Part shown: positions 44,181 through 51,609 of the stretch, one piece after another
Layout of the letters: the number at the start of each line of letters is the position of its first letter
Position numbering within the stretch: the stretch's first letter is position 1
From: Haladaptatus sp. DYF46
GTDB lineage: Archaea > Halobacteriota > Halobacteria > Halobacteriales > Haladaptataceae
Direction: 5' to 3'
Assembly (NCBI RefSeq): GCF_021083305.1
Contig: NZ_JAJFAY010000001.1
Location: 1,674,001-1,738,000 of the forward strand
DNA length: 64,000 nt
Notes under the pieces: generated by a model
The model's database searches: none
Seen by the model: the letters and a program-made list of their open reading frames with translations, nothing else
Told to the model about the DNA's origin: nothing
Made by a program: the position numbers and the translations under genes

Positions 44181-45116
44181 TTAGTTGATTTGGACGATTA
44201 GCCCGGCGTATCCGTCACCTCCTGCGCCGCCTGCGCCGCCGTCGTTCAGGCCGCCCCCGCCGTTCCCACCTGCCCCGCCAGCAGCGGAGACCGTGCCGGA
44301 GAGGTCGAGCTTCGGGCTGACGAAGATGAGCACGCCGCCGGAGCCACCGCCGCCGCCGCCCCCGCCGCCGCCGTCGTGGGGGTCGCTGTTGTTCCCGCCC
44401 TGCTTTCCATCGGTGCCGTCGGTGCCGTCGGCGAGCACTGCACCGTTGACGACGACTTTCGGCGCGATGAGCGCGACAAACCCGCCCCCGTCGCCGCCGT
44501 CGCCGCCAGCGCCACCGTAGTTGATACTATCGTCCGTTCCCATCCCGCCGGAACCGCCGCCCCCGCCACCCGTCCCAGCAAGCGCCGAGAGGTCGTAAAC
44601 GGAGTCCCACGCTCCGGAGAGAAACGTCGTCAGCGCAGCAGCGTCGGGCTGCGAGTAGTTCGACACACTGCCGGAATCGCCGCCCCGCCCACCTGAAAGA
44701 TAGCCACAGCCACCGCCGCCGCCAGCACTGGGGCCGCCGGGGTCGCCCGCGACGTGGTTGTTCCGGTCGAGCGGGGCCGCGCCACCCGTGCCGCCGTTGA
44801 CGAACCAGCCGCCGGAGCCACCGCCGCCAGGGGAGCCGTCGCCGCCCGTGTTCTTCCCCGCGCCAGTGCCGCCCGCGATAACGCCGCTCGCGTCGAGCGT
44901 GCCGTCGATGACGATCTCCTCGGTTGCGTGGATGACGAGGATGCCGTTCGAGACGGTGCGCGTTACTCCGGCTTGCACCTCGTAGCGCGTCGTGTAGAGA
45001 TTCCCGTTCTCAGTGCCGTTCGCGGTGCGGATCAGTTCGCCGTCGCTGCCATCGCCGTAATGGAGCGCCCCGGCGCTCTCTCCGGCAGCAATCGGCGGGT
45101 CAGTATTCAGCACCAT
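44181..45116 (-). CDS. Glycine-rich provirus spike/adhesin candidate
   Basis: The 311-residue protein has a short beta-structured head (about residues 1-85, YTTRYEVQAGVTRTVSNGIL). A long polyglycine-rich body follows, with GGGGSGG-type runs broken by hydrophobic strands (VALIAPKVVVNGAVLADG, GVLIFVSPKLDLSGTVSAAG). Such Gly-rich repeats form sandwich or PGII-helix folds in phage adhesins. It occupies the operon position where SH1-type viruses carry spike proteins. A host-binding role is inferred. Confidence 0.65.
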   Translation of the reverse strand: MVLNTDPPIAAGESAGALHYGDGSDGELIRTANGTENGNLYTTRYEVQAGVTRTVSNGILVIHATEEIVIDGTLDASGVIAGGTGAGKNTGGDGSPGGGGSGGWFVNGGTGGAAPLDRNNHVAGDPGGPSAGGGGGCGYLSGGRGGDSGSVSNYSQPDAAALTTFLSGAWDSVYDLSALAGTGGGGGGSGGMGTDDSINYGGAGGDGGDGGGFVALIAPKVVVNGAVLADGTDGTDGKQGGNNSDPHDGGGGGGGGGGSGGVLIFVSPKLDLSGTVSAAGGAGGNGGGGLNDGGAGGAGGDGYAGLIVQIN

Positions 45117-45524
45117 CTAGATCACCAGCACCGAGTAGTCGGCGGTGTTCGGCCCGCCGGATGTGTCCTCGATGTCGATACTGATGTGCCGGGAGACGGG
45201 CGTTGCGCTCACGAAAACGTCCGAACTCCCGTCACTCTGGTAATCCGGGTTGTCGGACGGACTGCGCGACGTGATGGGGTTCTCGTCGGCATCCTCGAAG
45301 TTCAGTTGAACGCGAAACGCCGCACTCGCCTCAACGTGGACAGCGATCCGCGACGGTCGCCCAGGGATGTAGGGCCTGACCGTCACGCCGTCGCCGCCGT
45401 TGTTGATGTCGATGTCGGTGCCGTACTCCCAGCCGTCGCTATCGCTCGCTGGCGCGTGTTTCGAGCCATCTGCCGCCTGCACCTGGTGCATTTCATGCAC
45501 TTCAGAATCGGATTCGAGCGGCAC
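45117..45524 (-). CDS. Provirus capsid-associated beta protein
   Basis: The frame is open for 135 residues from GTG 45524, which has a GGAGGGG ribosome-binding stretch 8 bp upstream. A GTG at 45542 is an alternative. The sequence (GWEYGTDIDINNGGDGVTVR, IPGRPSRIAVHVEASAAFRV, ISIDIEDTSGGPNTADYSVL) reads as a beta-sandwich. It lies between a Cys-containing beta protein and the glycine-rich spike candidate, so a spike-base or vertex role is plausible. Open frame further upstream is the shadow of the neighbouring gene. Confidence 0.6.
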   Translation of the reverse strand: MPLESDSEVHEMHQVQAADGSKHAPASDSDGWEYGTDIDINNGGDGVTVRPYIPGRPSRIAVHVEASAAFRVQLNFEDADENPITSRSPSDNPDYQSDGSSDVFVSATPVSRHISIDIEDTSGGPNTADYSVLVI

Positions 45525-45525
45525 G

Positions 45526-45882
45526 TCAGGCCCCTCCTGCACGTTCGTAGCCGACGGGTTGGATGTGGTACGACTTCGTGCTCGAACTGAAGTTCCGCAC
45601 CCAGACTTCGAGCTTGCGCTGGAAGATGAGCGGCGGCGTGAACGTCGCCGTCGAGTCGTCGATGTCCGTGGGCGGGATGTTCGCCGGGCCGAACCGCGTG
45701 GTGCCATCGACGCGCACCTCGTACACGGTATCCGGGCGTTTCGAGATGGCGAGCGTCGGCAGGAAGAACTCGGTATCCGACTGCTTCGGCCTGAACGTCA
45801 GCTTCGCCTTCTCGTTCGGCCCGAGTTCGACGGTCGCCGGTTCGTTGAAGGCCGTCGCCTCACTGCTGCCACCGCAGCACAT
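45526..45882 (-). CDS. Provirus capsid/vertex beta protein
   Basis: The 118-residue protein begins MCCGGSSEATAFNEPATVEL and is beta-rich (KAKLTFRPKQSDTEFFLPTL, YEVRVDGTTRFGPANIP, KLEVWVRNFSSSTKSYHIQP). The two N-terminal cysteines could be a lipid or disulfide site, though no signal peptide is visible. Its ATG overlaps the preceding small gene as ATGA. In SH1-type gene order this region encodes spike or vertex proteins. Confidence 0.6.
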   Translation of the reverse strand: MCCGGSSEATAFNEPATVELGPNEKAKLTFRPKQSDTEFFLPTLAISKRPDTVYEVRVDGTTRFGPANIPPTDIDDSTATFTPPLIFQRKLEVWVRNFSSSTKSYHIQPVGYERAGGA

Positions 45883-46007
45883 CAGTCCTCACCGTCCTGC
45901 GAGCGCACCTTCTGGTCGGTGTCCTGCTGCTCGTGCTGGCCCATCGACGCGATTTCAACGTCGATGTGCGCCCGATCTCGGTCGAGTCGGTCGGTCGTCT
46001 TACTCAT
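45882..46007 (-). CDS. 41-residue provirus protein
   Basis: This short gene reads MSKTTDRLDRDRAHIDVEIA onward to SQDGED and is highly charged. A GGAGG ribosome-binding site lies 5 bp before its ATG. It overlaps the upstream gene by 8 bp and the downstream one by ATGA. The tight coupling on both sides supports translation. Its function is unknown. Confidence 0.6.
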   Translation of the reverse strand: MSKTTDRLDRDRAHIDVEIASMGQHEQQDTDQKVRSQDGED

Positions 46008-46209
46008 CGGTGCCTCCTGCGTGCTCGTCCTGAATCTGGGCTTCCTGCTCGACGAACTGTTTCGGCGCGTAAATCGCCAGCGCCGACAGCCCGAGTTTCG
46101 AGCGTACCACTTCGATTCCGACGCGGGAGACTTTGCCCGCGTCGGTCGAAGCCAGTGCCGCTGCGCCCAGTGCCAGGTAGAGCGCCTGTTCGAGTGGAAT
46201 CTGTGTCAT
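46000..46209 (-). CDS. Small provirus protein with hydrophobic N terminus
   Basis: The 69-residue protein (MTQIPLEQALYLALGAAALA, then IEVVRSKLGLSALAIYAPKQ) has one or two moderately hydrophobic helices and an acidic tail. It is likely a virion-membrane-associated protein, comparable in position to the small VP9/VP10 genes of SH1-type viruses. That assignment is from gene order only. Confidence 0.6.
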   Translation of the reverse strand: MTQIPLEQALYLALGAAALASTDAGKVSRVGIEVVRSKLGLSALAIYAPKQFVEQEAQIQDEHAGGTDE

Positions 46210-46454
46210 TCTGCCACCTGCTTGAGTACCTGCGTGTTGCGTTCGCTGCGCTGTTCCACGTCGTCGAGGCGGTGGTCGTGCTCGCGCACTCGGCCAACCA
46301 GGCCCCGGTCGTCCTCGACGTTCTCCTCGCCCGTGAGTATCCGCAGCGCCGAACTCGCGTCGTGCGAGAGCGAGCGGAGATAGCCCAGGCCCGCGATGGC
46401 GCAGCCGGAGATGGTCGCCGTGCCCGCCGTCACGGCGATGTCCACGGGCGTCAT
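46206..46454 (-). CDS. Small provirus membrane protein with coiled-coil tail
   Basis: The 82-residue protein has an N-terminal membrane helix (VDIAVTAGTATISGCAIAGL) and a charged helical tail (RVREHDHRLDDVEQRSERN). It overlaps both neighbours by 4 bp (ATGA). In position it corresponds to the small membrane proteins after VP5 in SH1-type viruses, which is inference. Confidence 0.65.
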   Translation of the reverse strand: MTPVDIAVTAGTATISGCAIAGLGYLRSLSHDASSALRILTGEENVEDDRGLVGRVREHDHRLDDVEQRSERNTQVLKQVAE

Positions 46455-47023
46455 GCCCGCGTCCCTCCGTCCATCGAGCGCGAAACGACGACGACGGCCA
46501 CGATTACCAGGACGATCAGCATCTCGACTTCGCCGAGCAGCGCGTCGAGGCCGAGCGGGTCGTCGGTGTTCGGCGAGTCCGGCCAGGGGAGGCCGCCACC
46601 GCCGCCACCGCCGCCTGGCAGGTCGCCCGCGTCGCCAGCGACGGTGATTTGGTGCGAGTCGCTGCTGTCGGTGCCGCCGACGTGCAACGCTTCCGCCTTG
46701 GCGTTGAGTGTGTAGTCACCGGCAGGGAGTTCGACGCTGAACTCCGCCGTGGCGTTCCCGCCGAGTGCCTGGGATGGCTGCTGTACCGGCGCACAGACTT
46801 GCTGTTCGTACGTCTCGACGACGCTGCCGCCCCAGTCGCGGAACTCCAACGTGACGAGTACCTTGTGCCCGTCCGGCGCGAACACGCCTTTCGAGCAGAG
46901 GGCGTCAGCGCCCCACAGCGGCGCGACGATCTCCTTGTTGTTCACCTCGACGTTCACGGTGAAGGGTTGGTTCGCCGCCTGGTCGCTGCCGTACGAGACA
47001 TCCGAGATTTCGATGTCGGCCAT
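46451..47023 (-). CDS. Provirus membrane-anchored beta protein (VP5-like position)
   Basis: The 190-residue protein starts MADIEISDVSYGSDQAANQP at 47023. Its ectodomain is an Ig-like beta domain (PFTVNVEVNNKEIV, VLVTLEFRDWGGSVVETYEQ, FSVELPAGDYTLNAKAE), followed by a polyglycine linker and a C-terminal membrane helix (MLIVLVIVAVVVV). This is the design of a virion membrane protein projecting outwards. Open frame before 47023 is antisense or neighbouring sequence. Confidence 0.7.
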   Translation of the reverse strand: MADIEISDVSYGSDQAANQPFTVNVEVNNKEIVAPLWGADALCSKGVFAPDGHKVLVTLEFRDWGGSVVETYEQQVCAPVQQPSQALGGNATAEFSVELPAGDYTLNAKAEALHVGGTDSSDSHQITVAGDAGDLPGGGGGGGGLPWPDSPNTDDPLGLDALLGEVEMLIVLVIVAVVVVSRSMDGGTRA

Positions 47024-47024
47024 C

Positions 47025-47576
47025 TTATCGCCCCGCGCTGTAGGCGACGGCCAGGCCGAGCACGGCCACCGCAGCGAGTTGCTGCATCGAGAGGTCAAGC
47101 CCGACCGTCTCGTTCACGGTGTTGGTCGTGTCTTCGCCCCAGTCGGTGACATCGTTCGGCCACGTCCATTCCTCGGGTTCGAAGGCGTTGGGCGTGTCGC
47201 CCTCGGTGTGTTCGGGGTCGTTGTCGCCGGTTGCCGGGGCGTTTTCGTTGTCGTCGCTCGCCGGTTCCGTCGTGTTGCCGTCGTCGTCCCAGTCGTAGGG
47301 ATCGTATGCGTCGCTGCCCGTCTGTACCCCGTCGAACGGATCGCTCGTGTCCGTCGAGTCGTCCGGGATGACTTCCGGGTCTGGTTCTGGCCCGCCTGCC
47401 TGGTCGCCTGTCTGCCCATCGTTGTCCGAGTCGTAGGGGTCGTAGACGTCCGACCCAGCGCCGTCACCGCCGAAAATCGGGTCGTCGATGGGGTCGCTGG
47501 TGTCGTCGGGTTCTTCGTACTCGATGGGATCAACGGACCCGCCGCCCCCGCTGCCGCTGTCGATACGTGGCAACAT
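47025..47576 (-). CDS. Acidic repeat protein with C-terminal membrane helix (VP2-like position)
   Basis: The 183-residue protein begins MLPRIDSGSGGGGSVDPIEY. It is extremely acidic and contains two copies of a repeat around SDVYDPYDSDNDG and SDAYDPYDWDDDG, with further DPFDG-type units. It ends with a membrane segment (LAAVAVLGLAVAYSAGR). SH1 VP2 is also a repeat protein at this place in the operon, although it is longer. The start is supported by a GGAGGT ribosome-binding site 8 bp upstream. Confidence 0.7.
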   Translation of the reverse strand: MLPRIDSGSGGGGSVDPIEYEEPDDTSDPIDDPIFGGDGAGSDVYDPYDSDNDGQTGDQAGGPEPDPEVIPDDSTDTSDPFDGVQTGSDAYDPYDWDDDGNTTEPASDDNENAPATGDNDPEHTEGDTPNAFEPEEWTWPNDVTDWGEDTTNTVNETVGLDLSMQQLAAVAVLGLAVAYSAGR

Positions 47577-47578
47577 GG

Positions 47579-47623
47579 CTATGCACCTCCGGTGTTGATC
47601 TGTGTGGTGTGGTCGTGGATCAT
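47579..47623 (-). other. 14-codon mini-ORF coupling two structural genes
   Basis: A 14-codon reading frame starts on an ATGA overlap with the preceding stop and ends 2 bp before the next ATG (47576). Its GGA GGT codons (47590-47585) serve as the Shine-Dalgarno sequence of that next gene. Confidence 0.5.
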
Positions 47624-47847
47624 GCGTTCCTCCGGTCGTAGAGGTCAATTGCCAGCAGCAGCACCATGATCGCCGTCAGCACCAAGAGCGCGTCTTCTCG
47701 GGAGTATTTCGAGTCCTGAAAGAAGACATCGAACGGCGAGAGGTCGGAGGTGTCGGCCGTCGTCTCCAACCCGCCCGCGTTCTCGCTGTCGGGGCCGGTC
47801 ATGATATGCGGCTGCTGGGTATCCTCGTAGTCGATGATACCCTGCAT
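47620..47847 (-). CDS. Small provirus membrane protein (VP13-like position)
   Basis: The 75-residue protein has an acidic N-terminal part and one C-terminal membrane helix (ALLVLTAIMVLLLAIDLY). It begins 6 bp after the stop of the large-capsid gene. In SH1-type viruses a small membrane protein, VP13, follows VP4 at this place, from memory. A role under the capsid shell is likely. Confidence 0.7.
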   Translation of the reverse strand: MQGIIDYEDTQQPHIMTGPDSENAGGLETTADTSDLSPFDVFFQDSKYSREDALLVLTAIMVLLLAIDLYDRRNA

Positions 47848-47853
47848 CCGTGG

Positions 47854-48600
47854 TTACTCCATGTCACTCTTGACTGTCGCCGCCAGGCCGCTGATGGCCT
47901 GCTGGGACTGGCGGGCGGGGAACGAGAGCAGGGCGTTCGTCGGTTCGGTGCCGTCACCGTCCGGGTCGCTAAAGCGCACCTGGTAGGACGCATCGACGTA
48001 GAGTTCAACCGCCCAGTCGGTCGGGACGACGCCCTGCAACGGCGAGCGCGAGAAGCCCAGCCGTTCGGGCTGCTCGCTCTGGTTTGTCGAGTGCACGAGC
48101 GCCAGGTTCGCGTTGTAGAGCGGCTGCGTGCTCTTGCCGCCCGCGTTGGGCGTCGTCTTCACGAGTTCGACGTCAGCGCTCTCGCCGCTGATGTAGTAGA
48201 CGTGCAGCGTGTTGTTGGTGCCGTCGTCGGTGTAGTCGAACGTGTCGTTCGCGTAGTCCACCGCGTCGAGCGCCGCTTCCCCGCCGACGTACGTGCTCCC
48301 TTCCCAGACGACGATGTTGTCCGTGTTCGGGGAGTCGAGCAGGTCGTGCGCCAGGTTGAACGTCTCGACGTTACCAGCGGTGCCATCGGTCGCAAAACTC
48401 TCGTAGGCCGGGAGCGCGAGATCGACGCGCTGGCCGGGGACGAGACCGGTCGCCGCTGGCGCTTCAAACTTCGCGAGCAGCGACCGCTCGCCTGCGGTCG
48501 TTGCCTGCACCTTCCCTTCCTCGCGGAAGCGCGCCACGTTGAGGCGCTTCGTCGCCGATGGGACTTCCCGTAGGCGCTTGATGACGTTGTTCTGTGCCAT
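47854..48600 (-). CDS. Larger major capsid protein candidate (VP4-like)
   Basis: The 248-residue protein (AQNNVIKRLREVPSATKRLN start, LLAKFEAPAATGLVPGQRVD) lies next to the smaller capsid gene. Its predicted beta-rich sequence and size are close to SH1 VP4 (about 232 residues), one of the two upright single-jelly-roll capsid proteins of sphaerolipoviruses. A GAGGT ribosome-binding site lies 7 bp upstream. The identification rests on order, length and composition, not on an alignment. Confidence 0.75.
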   Translation of the reverse strand: MAQNNVIKRLREVPSATKRLNVARFREEGKVQATTAGERSLLAKFEAPAATGLVPGQRVDLALPAYESFATDGTAGNVETFNLAHDLLDSPNTDNIVVWEGSTYVGGEAALDAVDYANDTFDYTDDGTNNTLHVYYISGESADVELVKTTPNAGGKSTQPLYNANLALVHSTNQSEQPERLGFSRSPLQGVVPTDWAVELYVDASYQVRFSDPDGDGTEPTNALLSFPARQSQQAISGLAATVKSDME

Positions 48601-48605
48601 CTGTG

Positions 48606-49154
48606 TTACCTCGACGAGTGCTTGCTGACAGCTTCAGACTCGACGAAGAACTCGGACTCGGCCCAATCCACCTGCGCCTGACTCTTGAGGTAGAGGTGGA
48701 GCTTCGCCGTCCCCGGCACGTTGATGTTTTTCGGCGCGTCCGACGTCTCGGGGCCTGCGAGCACGCTGGGGGTCTTGAATGGGATTTTCACCGCGTCCAC
48801 GTTCTCCGTGTCGCGCTGCGTGGTGATCGAGTTCGTGTTCCAGTACGAGATGTTGTCTGCTTCTTCGCTGATGACGATTGGCTGGTCGTCCGTCACCTGC
48901 TCGATGCGCCAGTCAACCTGGCTGTTGACCGGGATGAGCGCCCCATTCGTATCGCGGAGCTTCATGTAAAGCGGTAGGCCGATCTGCTCACCCTTCGAGA
49001 CGCGATTCATGAACCGGAGGAACGTGCCTCGTTCCGGGTCGATTGTGACGATGGGGGTCGCGTGGCCGACCGAGTTCTGCTTCGCCTCGACGATGTCCGG
49101 CTGCGAGACGGCGTAGCCGCCTGCACCGTCCTTGACGATAGAGATGCCCACCAT
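48606..49154 (-). CDS. Smaller major capsid protein candidate (VP7-like)
   Basis: The 182-residue protein (GISIVKDGAGGYAVSQPDIV, TPIVTIDPERGTFLRFMNRV, IGLPLYMKLRDTNGALIPVN, VPGTAKLHLYLKSQAQVDW) reads as a single jelly roll and has almost the length of SH1 VP7 (about 185 residues). It directly precedes the VP4-like gene, as in SH1, PH1 and HHIV-2. A strong GGAGGT site is 8 bp before the ATG, which suits a highly expressed capsid gene. Confidence 0.78.
   Translation of the reverse strand: MVGISIVKDGAGGYAVSQPDIVEAKQNSVGHATPIVTIDPERGTFLRFMNRVSKGEQIGLPLYMKLRDTNGALIPVNSQVDWRIEQVTDDQPIVISEEADNISYWNTNSITTQRDTENVDAVKIPFKTPSVLAGPETSDAPKNINVPGTAKLHLYLKSQAQVDWAESEFFVESEAVSKHSSR
48608..48612 (-). promoter_or_regulatory. 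Shine-Dalgarno of VP4-like capsid gene
   Basis: GAGGT is 7 bp before the ATG at 48600, within the last codons of the VP7-like gene. Confidence 0.5.
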
Positions 49155-49156
49155 CG

Positions 49157-49456
49157 TCAGTTACCTCCGGCGTTCTGGAGCTTCGCCTTGATACCGACGC
49201 GCCGCGCGAGAGCGTCGAGCGTGTAGAGGCCACCGCCGAGCATTCCGAACTTTGCGGTTTCACCGCTCGCGGCGTAGTTCGCCCCGCCTGCGACAGCGAT
49301 GCCGTAGGCTTCGTCGGGGACGTCGATACTCATCCGTCCGTCGATGGTGTTCTTCAGAATCACTGCGGCCATATAGGCACCGCCGAGCGTAGCGATGTCC
49401 TGCATGGTGTCGGTGTCGGCCAGCTTCTCGAAGCTGGCGGTCAGGTCAGATGCCAT
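49157..49456 (-). CDS. Small provirus membrane protein (VP12-like position)
   Basis: From ATG 49456 the protein has 99 residues (MASDLTASFEKLADTDTMQD), with two weakly hydrophobic Gly/Ala-rich helices (IATLGGAYMAAVILKN, GIAVAGGANYAASGETAKFG). A TTG at 49486 would add ten residues. It lies directly before the capsid pair, where SH1-type viruses encode the membrane protein VP12. The assignment is by position and character. Confidence 0.7.
   Translation of the reverse strand: MASDLTASFEKLADTDTMQDIATLGGAYMAAVILKNTIDGRMSIDVPDEAYGIAVAGGANYAASGETAKFGMLGGGLYTLDALARRVGIKAKLQNAGGN
49163..49168 (-). promoter_or_regulatory. Shine-Dalgarno of VP7-like capsid gene
   Basis: GGAGGT lies 8 bp before the ATG at 49154. 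It is one of several clear ribosome-binding sites in this operon, although most host genes here appear leaderless. Confidence 0.6.
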
Positions 49457-49526
49457 TGCAGCCCAGTCTACAAACAGGGGCTTCAAAGTCCAGCGCGTCC
49501 GAAAACAATCAATCCGGTGCGATTGA

Positions 49527-49691
49527 CTACGATTCTCGTATATCCTCAGGGGAGACGTGCGCCATCATCATCCCGACCACTTCGGGTTTCGTCGGTTCGT
49601 AGCCCAGGCGCTCCTCGACGGCCTGTTCGAACTCGCGGAATCGGCGCGCTTTGCCTCCGTACAGCGTGATGGGTTCTTTCGTGTTCGGCAT
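49527..49691 (-). CDS. 54-residue provirus protein between ATPase and VP12-like gene
   Basis: The reading frame starts MPNTKEPITLYGGKARRFRE at 49691 and ends VSPEDIRES. It is charged and helical with no known domain. It fills the gap between the ATPase and the VP12-like gene, has good haloarchaeal codon use, and lies in the same operon. A small DNA- or ATPase-associated role is possible but unsupported. Confidence 0.6.
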   Translation of the reverse strand: MPNTKEPITLYGGKARRFREFEQAVEERLGYEPTKPEVVGMMMAHVSPEDIRES

Positions 49692-49722
49692 AGTGGGGTG
49701 TCTCGGTGTCGTGTGTCGGCTG

Positions 49723-50526
49723 CTATCCGTAGGTCGGCATTTCGAGCGGGTTGCCCTGGCTGCCGTAGTGCGTCGAGTCCATCGAGATGTTGCGCGTATC
49801 GACGCGCTGACGCTCGCCCTTGTTGTTCGAGTAAATCCACTCGCTCCCGATGGTGTTGCCGTCGTCGTCCTCGTGCTTTTGCAGCGACCACGGCGGCGGG
49901 TCGCGATGCGTCGGCGCGAGTTCGTCCGGAATCGACGCGCTGAGCGTGCGTACCTGGGGATTGTGGAGGTCGGCGGGGTACTCGACTAAATCCTCGACCT
50001 TGTTCTTGTCAGCGGTCGATTCGAACCCGCCTAACATCCGGGCTTGGCACTGGGATGCCACCGTTTCCTCTATCTTCGCGAGCCGCTGGGTGATCCAGAC
50101 CCCGCTCGCGCCTTCGCCGCGTCCGGTCGTCGCCAGGCCCTCGATCTCGTCCGGCACCTTCCCCGACTGGGGCGCGACGAAGTGCGCCTCGTCGATGGCG
50201 ATGAGACACGAGTCCATCCGTCGCCCCGCCGCAATCGCGCGCCGACAGATTTCCTGCCACTCCTCGGTCGTCAGTTCCTCGTGGCGGGCGAGCACGACGT
50301 GCTGGTTCTGCCGGAGGAGCGTCATGAACTCGGCGGTGCTCCAGGTCGCGAGTTCCTTCGGGCCCGCGATGCAGTAGCGACACAGGCCATGCTTCACCAG
50401 GCCGCGATACTCGTCCTTGAAATCGAGGATGATCGACGTCTCGTAGTGCGGGATGTTCTGCTCTAACCACGCCTGCGAGTGGAAGGACTTGCCCCAGCCC
50501 GATTGCGCGGCGAACAGCAGGTTCAT
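49723..50526 (-). CDS. FtsK/HerA-type genome packaging ATPase
   Basis: The 267-residue protein has Walker A AQSGWGKS at residues 7-14 (Lys13) and Walker B CLIAIDEAH with Asp112-Glu113. Further motifs are TTGRGEGASGVWITQRLAKI and SQCQARMLGGFESTADKNKV. These are features of the A32-like packaging ATPases of membrane-containing tailless viruses. It should pump DNA into preformed particles. The ATG at 50526 overlaps the upstream stop as ATGA, and open frame before it is shadow. Confidence 0.9.
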   Translation of the reverse strand: MNLLFAAQSGWGKSFHSQAWLEQNIPHYETSIILDFKDEYRGLVKHGLCRYCIAGPKELATWSTAEFMTLLRQNQHVVLARHEELTTEEWQEICRRAIAAGRRMDSCLIAIDEAHFVAPQSGKVPDEIEGLATTGRGEGASGVWITQRLAKIEETVASQCQARMLGGFESTADKNKVEDLVEYPADLHNPQVRTLSASIPDELAPTHRDPPPWSLQKHEDDDGNTIGSEWIYSNNKGERQRVDTRNISMDSTHYGSQGNPLEMPTYG

Positions 50527-50774
50527 GCCGTTGCGCCACCCCCGCCGCGCCGCTCGTCGTCCTGGTCGCCAGCGAGCAGCGAGAGCGCCGCCGAGGTGAG
50601 TTCCCCCGCCGCCCCGGCGATGAGCGCCTGGCGGTCTTTCTGGCGACGTTTCCGCCGTTCGCGTTCGTAGCGCCGTCGCCAGCGAGTCGCTGCTTTCTGG
50701 TTCGAGTAGGCGATGAGCCAGCCAACGATCGCGACGTACACGGCCACACCCAGCGCGACGAGTTCGAAGCTCAT
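50523..50774 (-). CDS. Small provirus membrane protein with basic stretch
   Basis: The 83-residue protein has an N-terminal membrane helix (LVALGVAVYVAIVGWLIAYS) and then a very basic segment (RWRRRYERERRKRRQKDRQ). It directly precedes the packaging ATPase with an ATGA overlap. A membrane protein with a basic cytosolic face beside the packaging motor could help dock DNA. This is inference. Confidence 0.7.
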   Translation of the reverse strand: MSFELVALGVAVYVAIVGWLIAYSNQKAATRWRRRYERERRKRRQKDRQALIAGAAGELTSAALSLLAGDQDDERRGGGGATA

Positions 50775-51034
50775 GCCTGACCCCCGTCGTCGCTCGTGCC
50801 GTCCTCATCGGCGTGTGTCGCCCCCCACTCGTCGAGCGCGTCGAGTGCCGCCTGTGAGGGGTCGCCGTCCTCGACGTACCGGCGCGTGCCGTCGCCCAGG
50901 AGTTCGAATGTGTGCTCGTACTCGTTCCCGGCGGCATCCGTCACCATCACCCGGCGATAGGTGCGCTGCTTGCCGGTTTCGCGGTCGTTCTCGTGAAACG
51001 TTGCTACGGTCGGGGTGTCGTCGGTGTTGCTCAT
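50771..51034 (-). CDS. Small acidic provirus protein
   Basis: From ATG 51034 the product has 87 residues (MSNTDDTPTVATFHENDRET, RRVMVTDAAGNEYEHTFELL), with a short beta-rich centre and an acidic tail. It overlaps both neighbours by 4 bp. The frame open further upstream is antisense to or shadow of the next gene. Its function is unknown. Confidence 0.65.
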   Translation of the reverse strand: MSNTDDTPTVATFHENDRETGKQRTYRRVMVTDAAGNEYEHTFELLGDGTRRYVEDGDPSQAALDALDEWGATHADEDGTSDDGGQA

Positions 51035-51609
51035 TCTGCGGTCTCCGTGAGTTCTGCGGTCGCTGCTTCGATGCCGGTACTGACAGCCTGGAAGTTGCTG
51101 GCGAGCAGCCGTTCGAGTGCGCTGCCCATCGACCACTCAACGATCTCGCGCTCGAACTCGTCAAGCGAGCAGCCGAACTTCATGGTGACGTGCTGCTGCG
51201 CGATCTCGCGGTCGCTCATGTCGGCGGTCTGCTCCGGTGCCTTCTCGCGGTAGTCGGCGGCCCAGTTCGCCTGCTGCTCCTCCCATTCGTCGGGGGACAG
51301 CCCCAGGTACGATTTCGCCGCGACCGGGTTCTCCAGGTGCTCGCTCGCTACTTCGTTGAGCCAGTAGCCTTTGAGATTCCCGGCGGCCAGCGCGTCGATC
51401 AGCTCTATGAGTTGCGCTTCGCGGGCGGTCTGGTCTTTGGTGCGCTCGATGCCGTCGATGTCGAGCGCGGCGTGTAGCTGCTCGACCTGCGCGAGTTGCT
51501 GGTGTTCGAGGGCGGCGATGATGTTCACCAACGCCTGCACCTGCTCGCTCTCGGTCGGGTTCTGTGCCATCTGCGTAAATTCCTTCATCCGCTGCACTTG
51601 TCCAAACAT
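51031..51609 (-). CDS. Helical provirus operon protein
   Basis: The 192-residue protein (MFGQVQRMKEFTQMAQNPTE start) is almost entirely helical, with amphipathic stretches such as QALVNIIAALEHQQLAQVEQ. It contains GLSPDEWEEQQANWAADYRE. It overlaps its neighbours on both sides. No domain is recognised. A scaffold or assembly role is only a guess. Confidence 0.65.
   Translation of the reverse strand: MFGQVQRMKEFTQMAQNPTESEQVQALVNIIAALEHQQLAQVEQLHAALDIDGIERTKDQTAREAQLIELIDALAAGNLKGYWLNEVASEHLENPVAAKSYLGLSPDEWEEQQANWAADYREKAPEQTADMSDREIAQQHVTMKFGCSLDEFEREIVEWSMGSALERLLASNFQAVSTGIEAATAELTETAE

Noticed and set aside
44185..44520. Pro-rich plus-strand frame at 44.2-44.5 kb
   Set aside because: It is the antisense of the polyglycine gene, and poly-Pro arises simply from CCG repeats.
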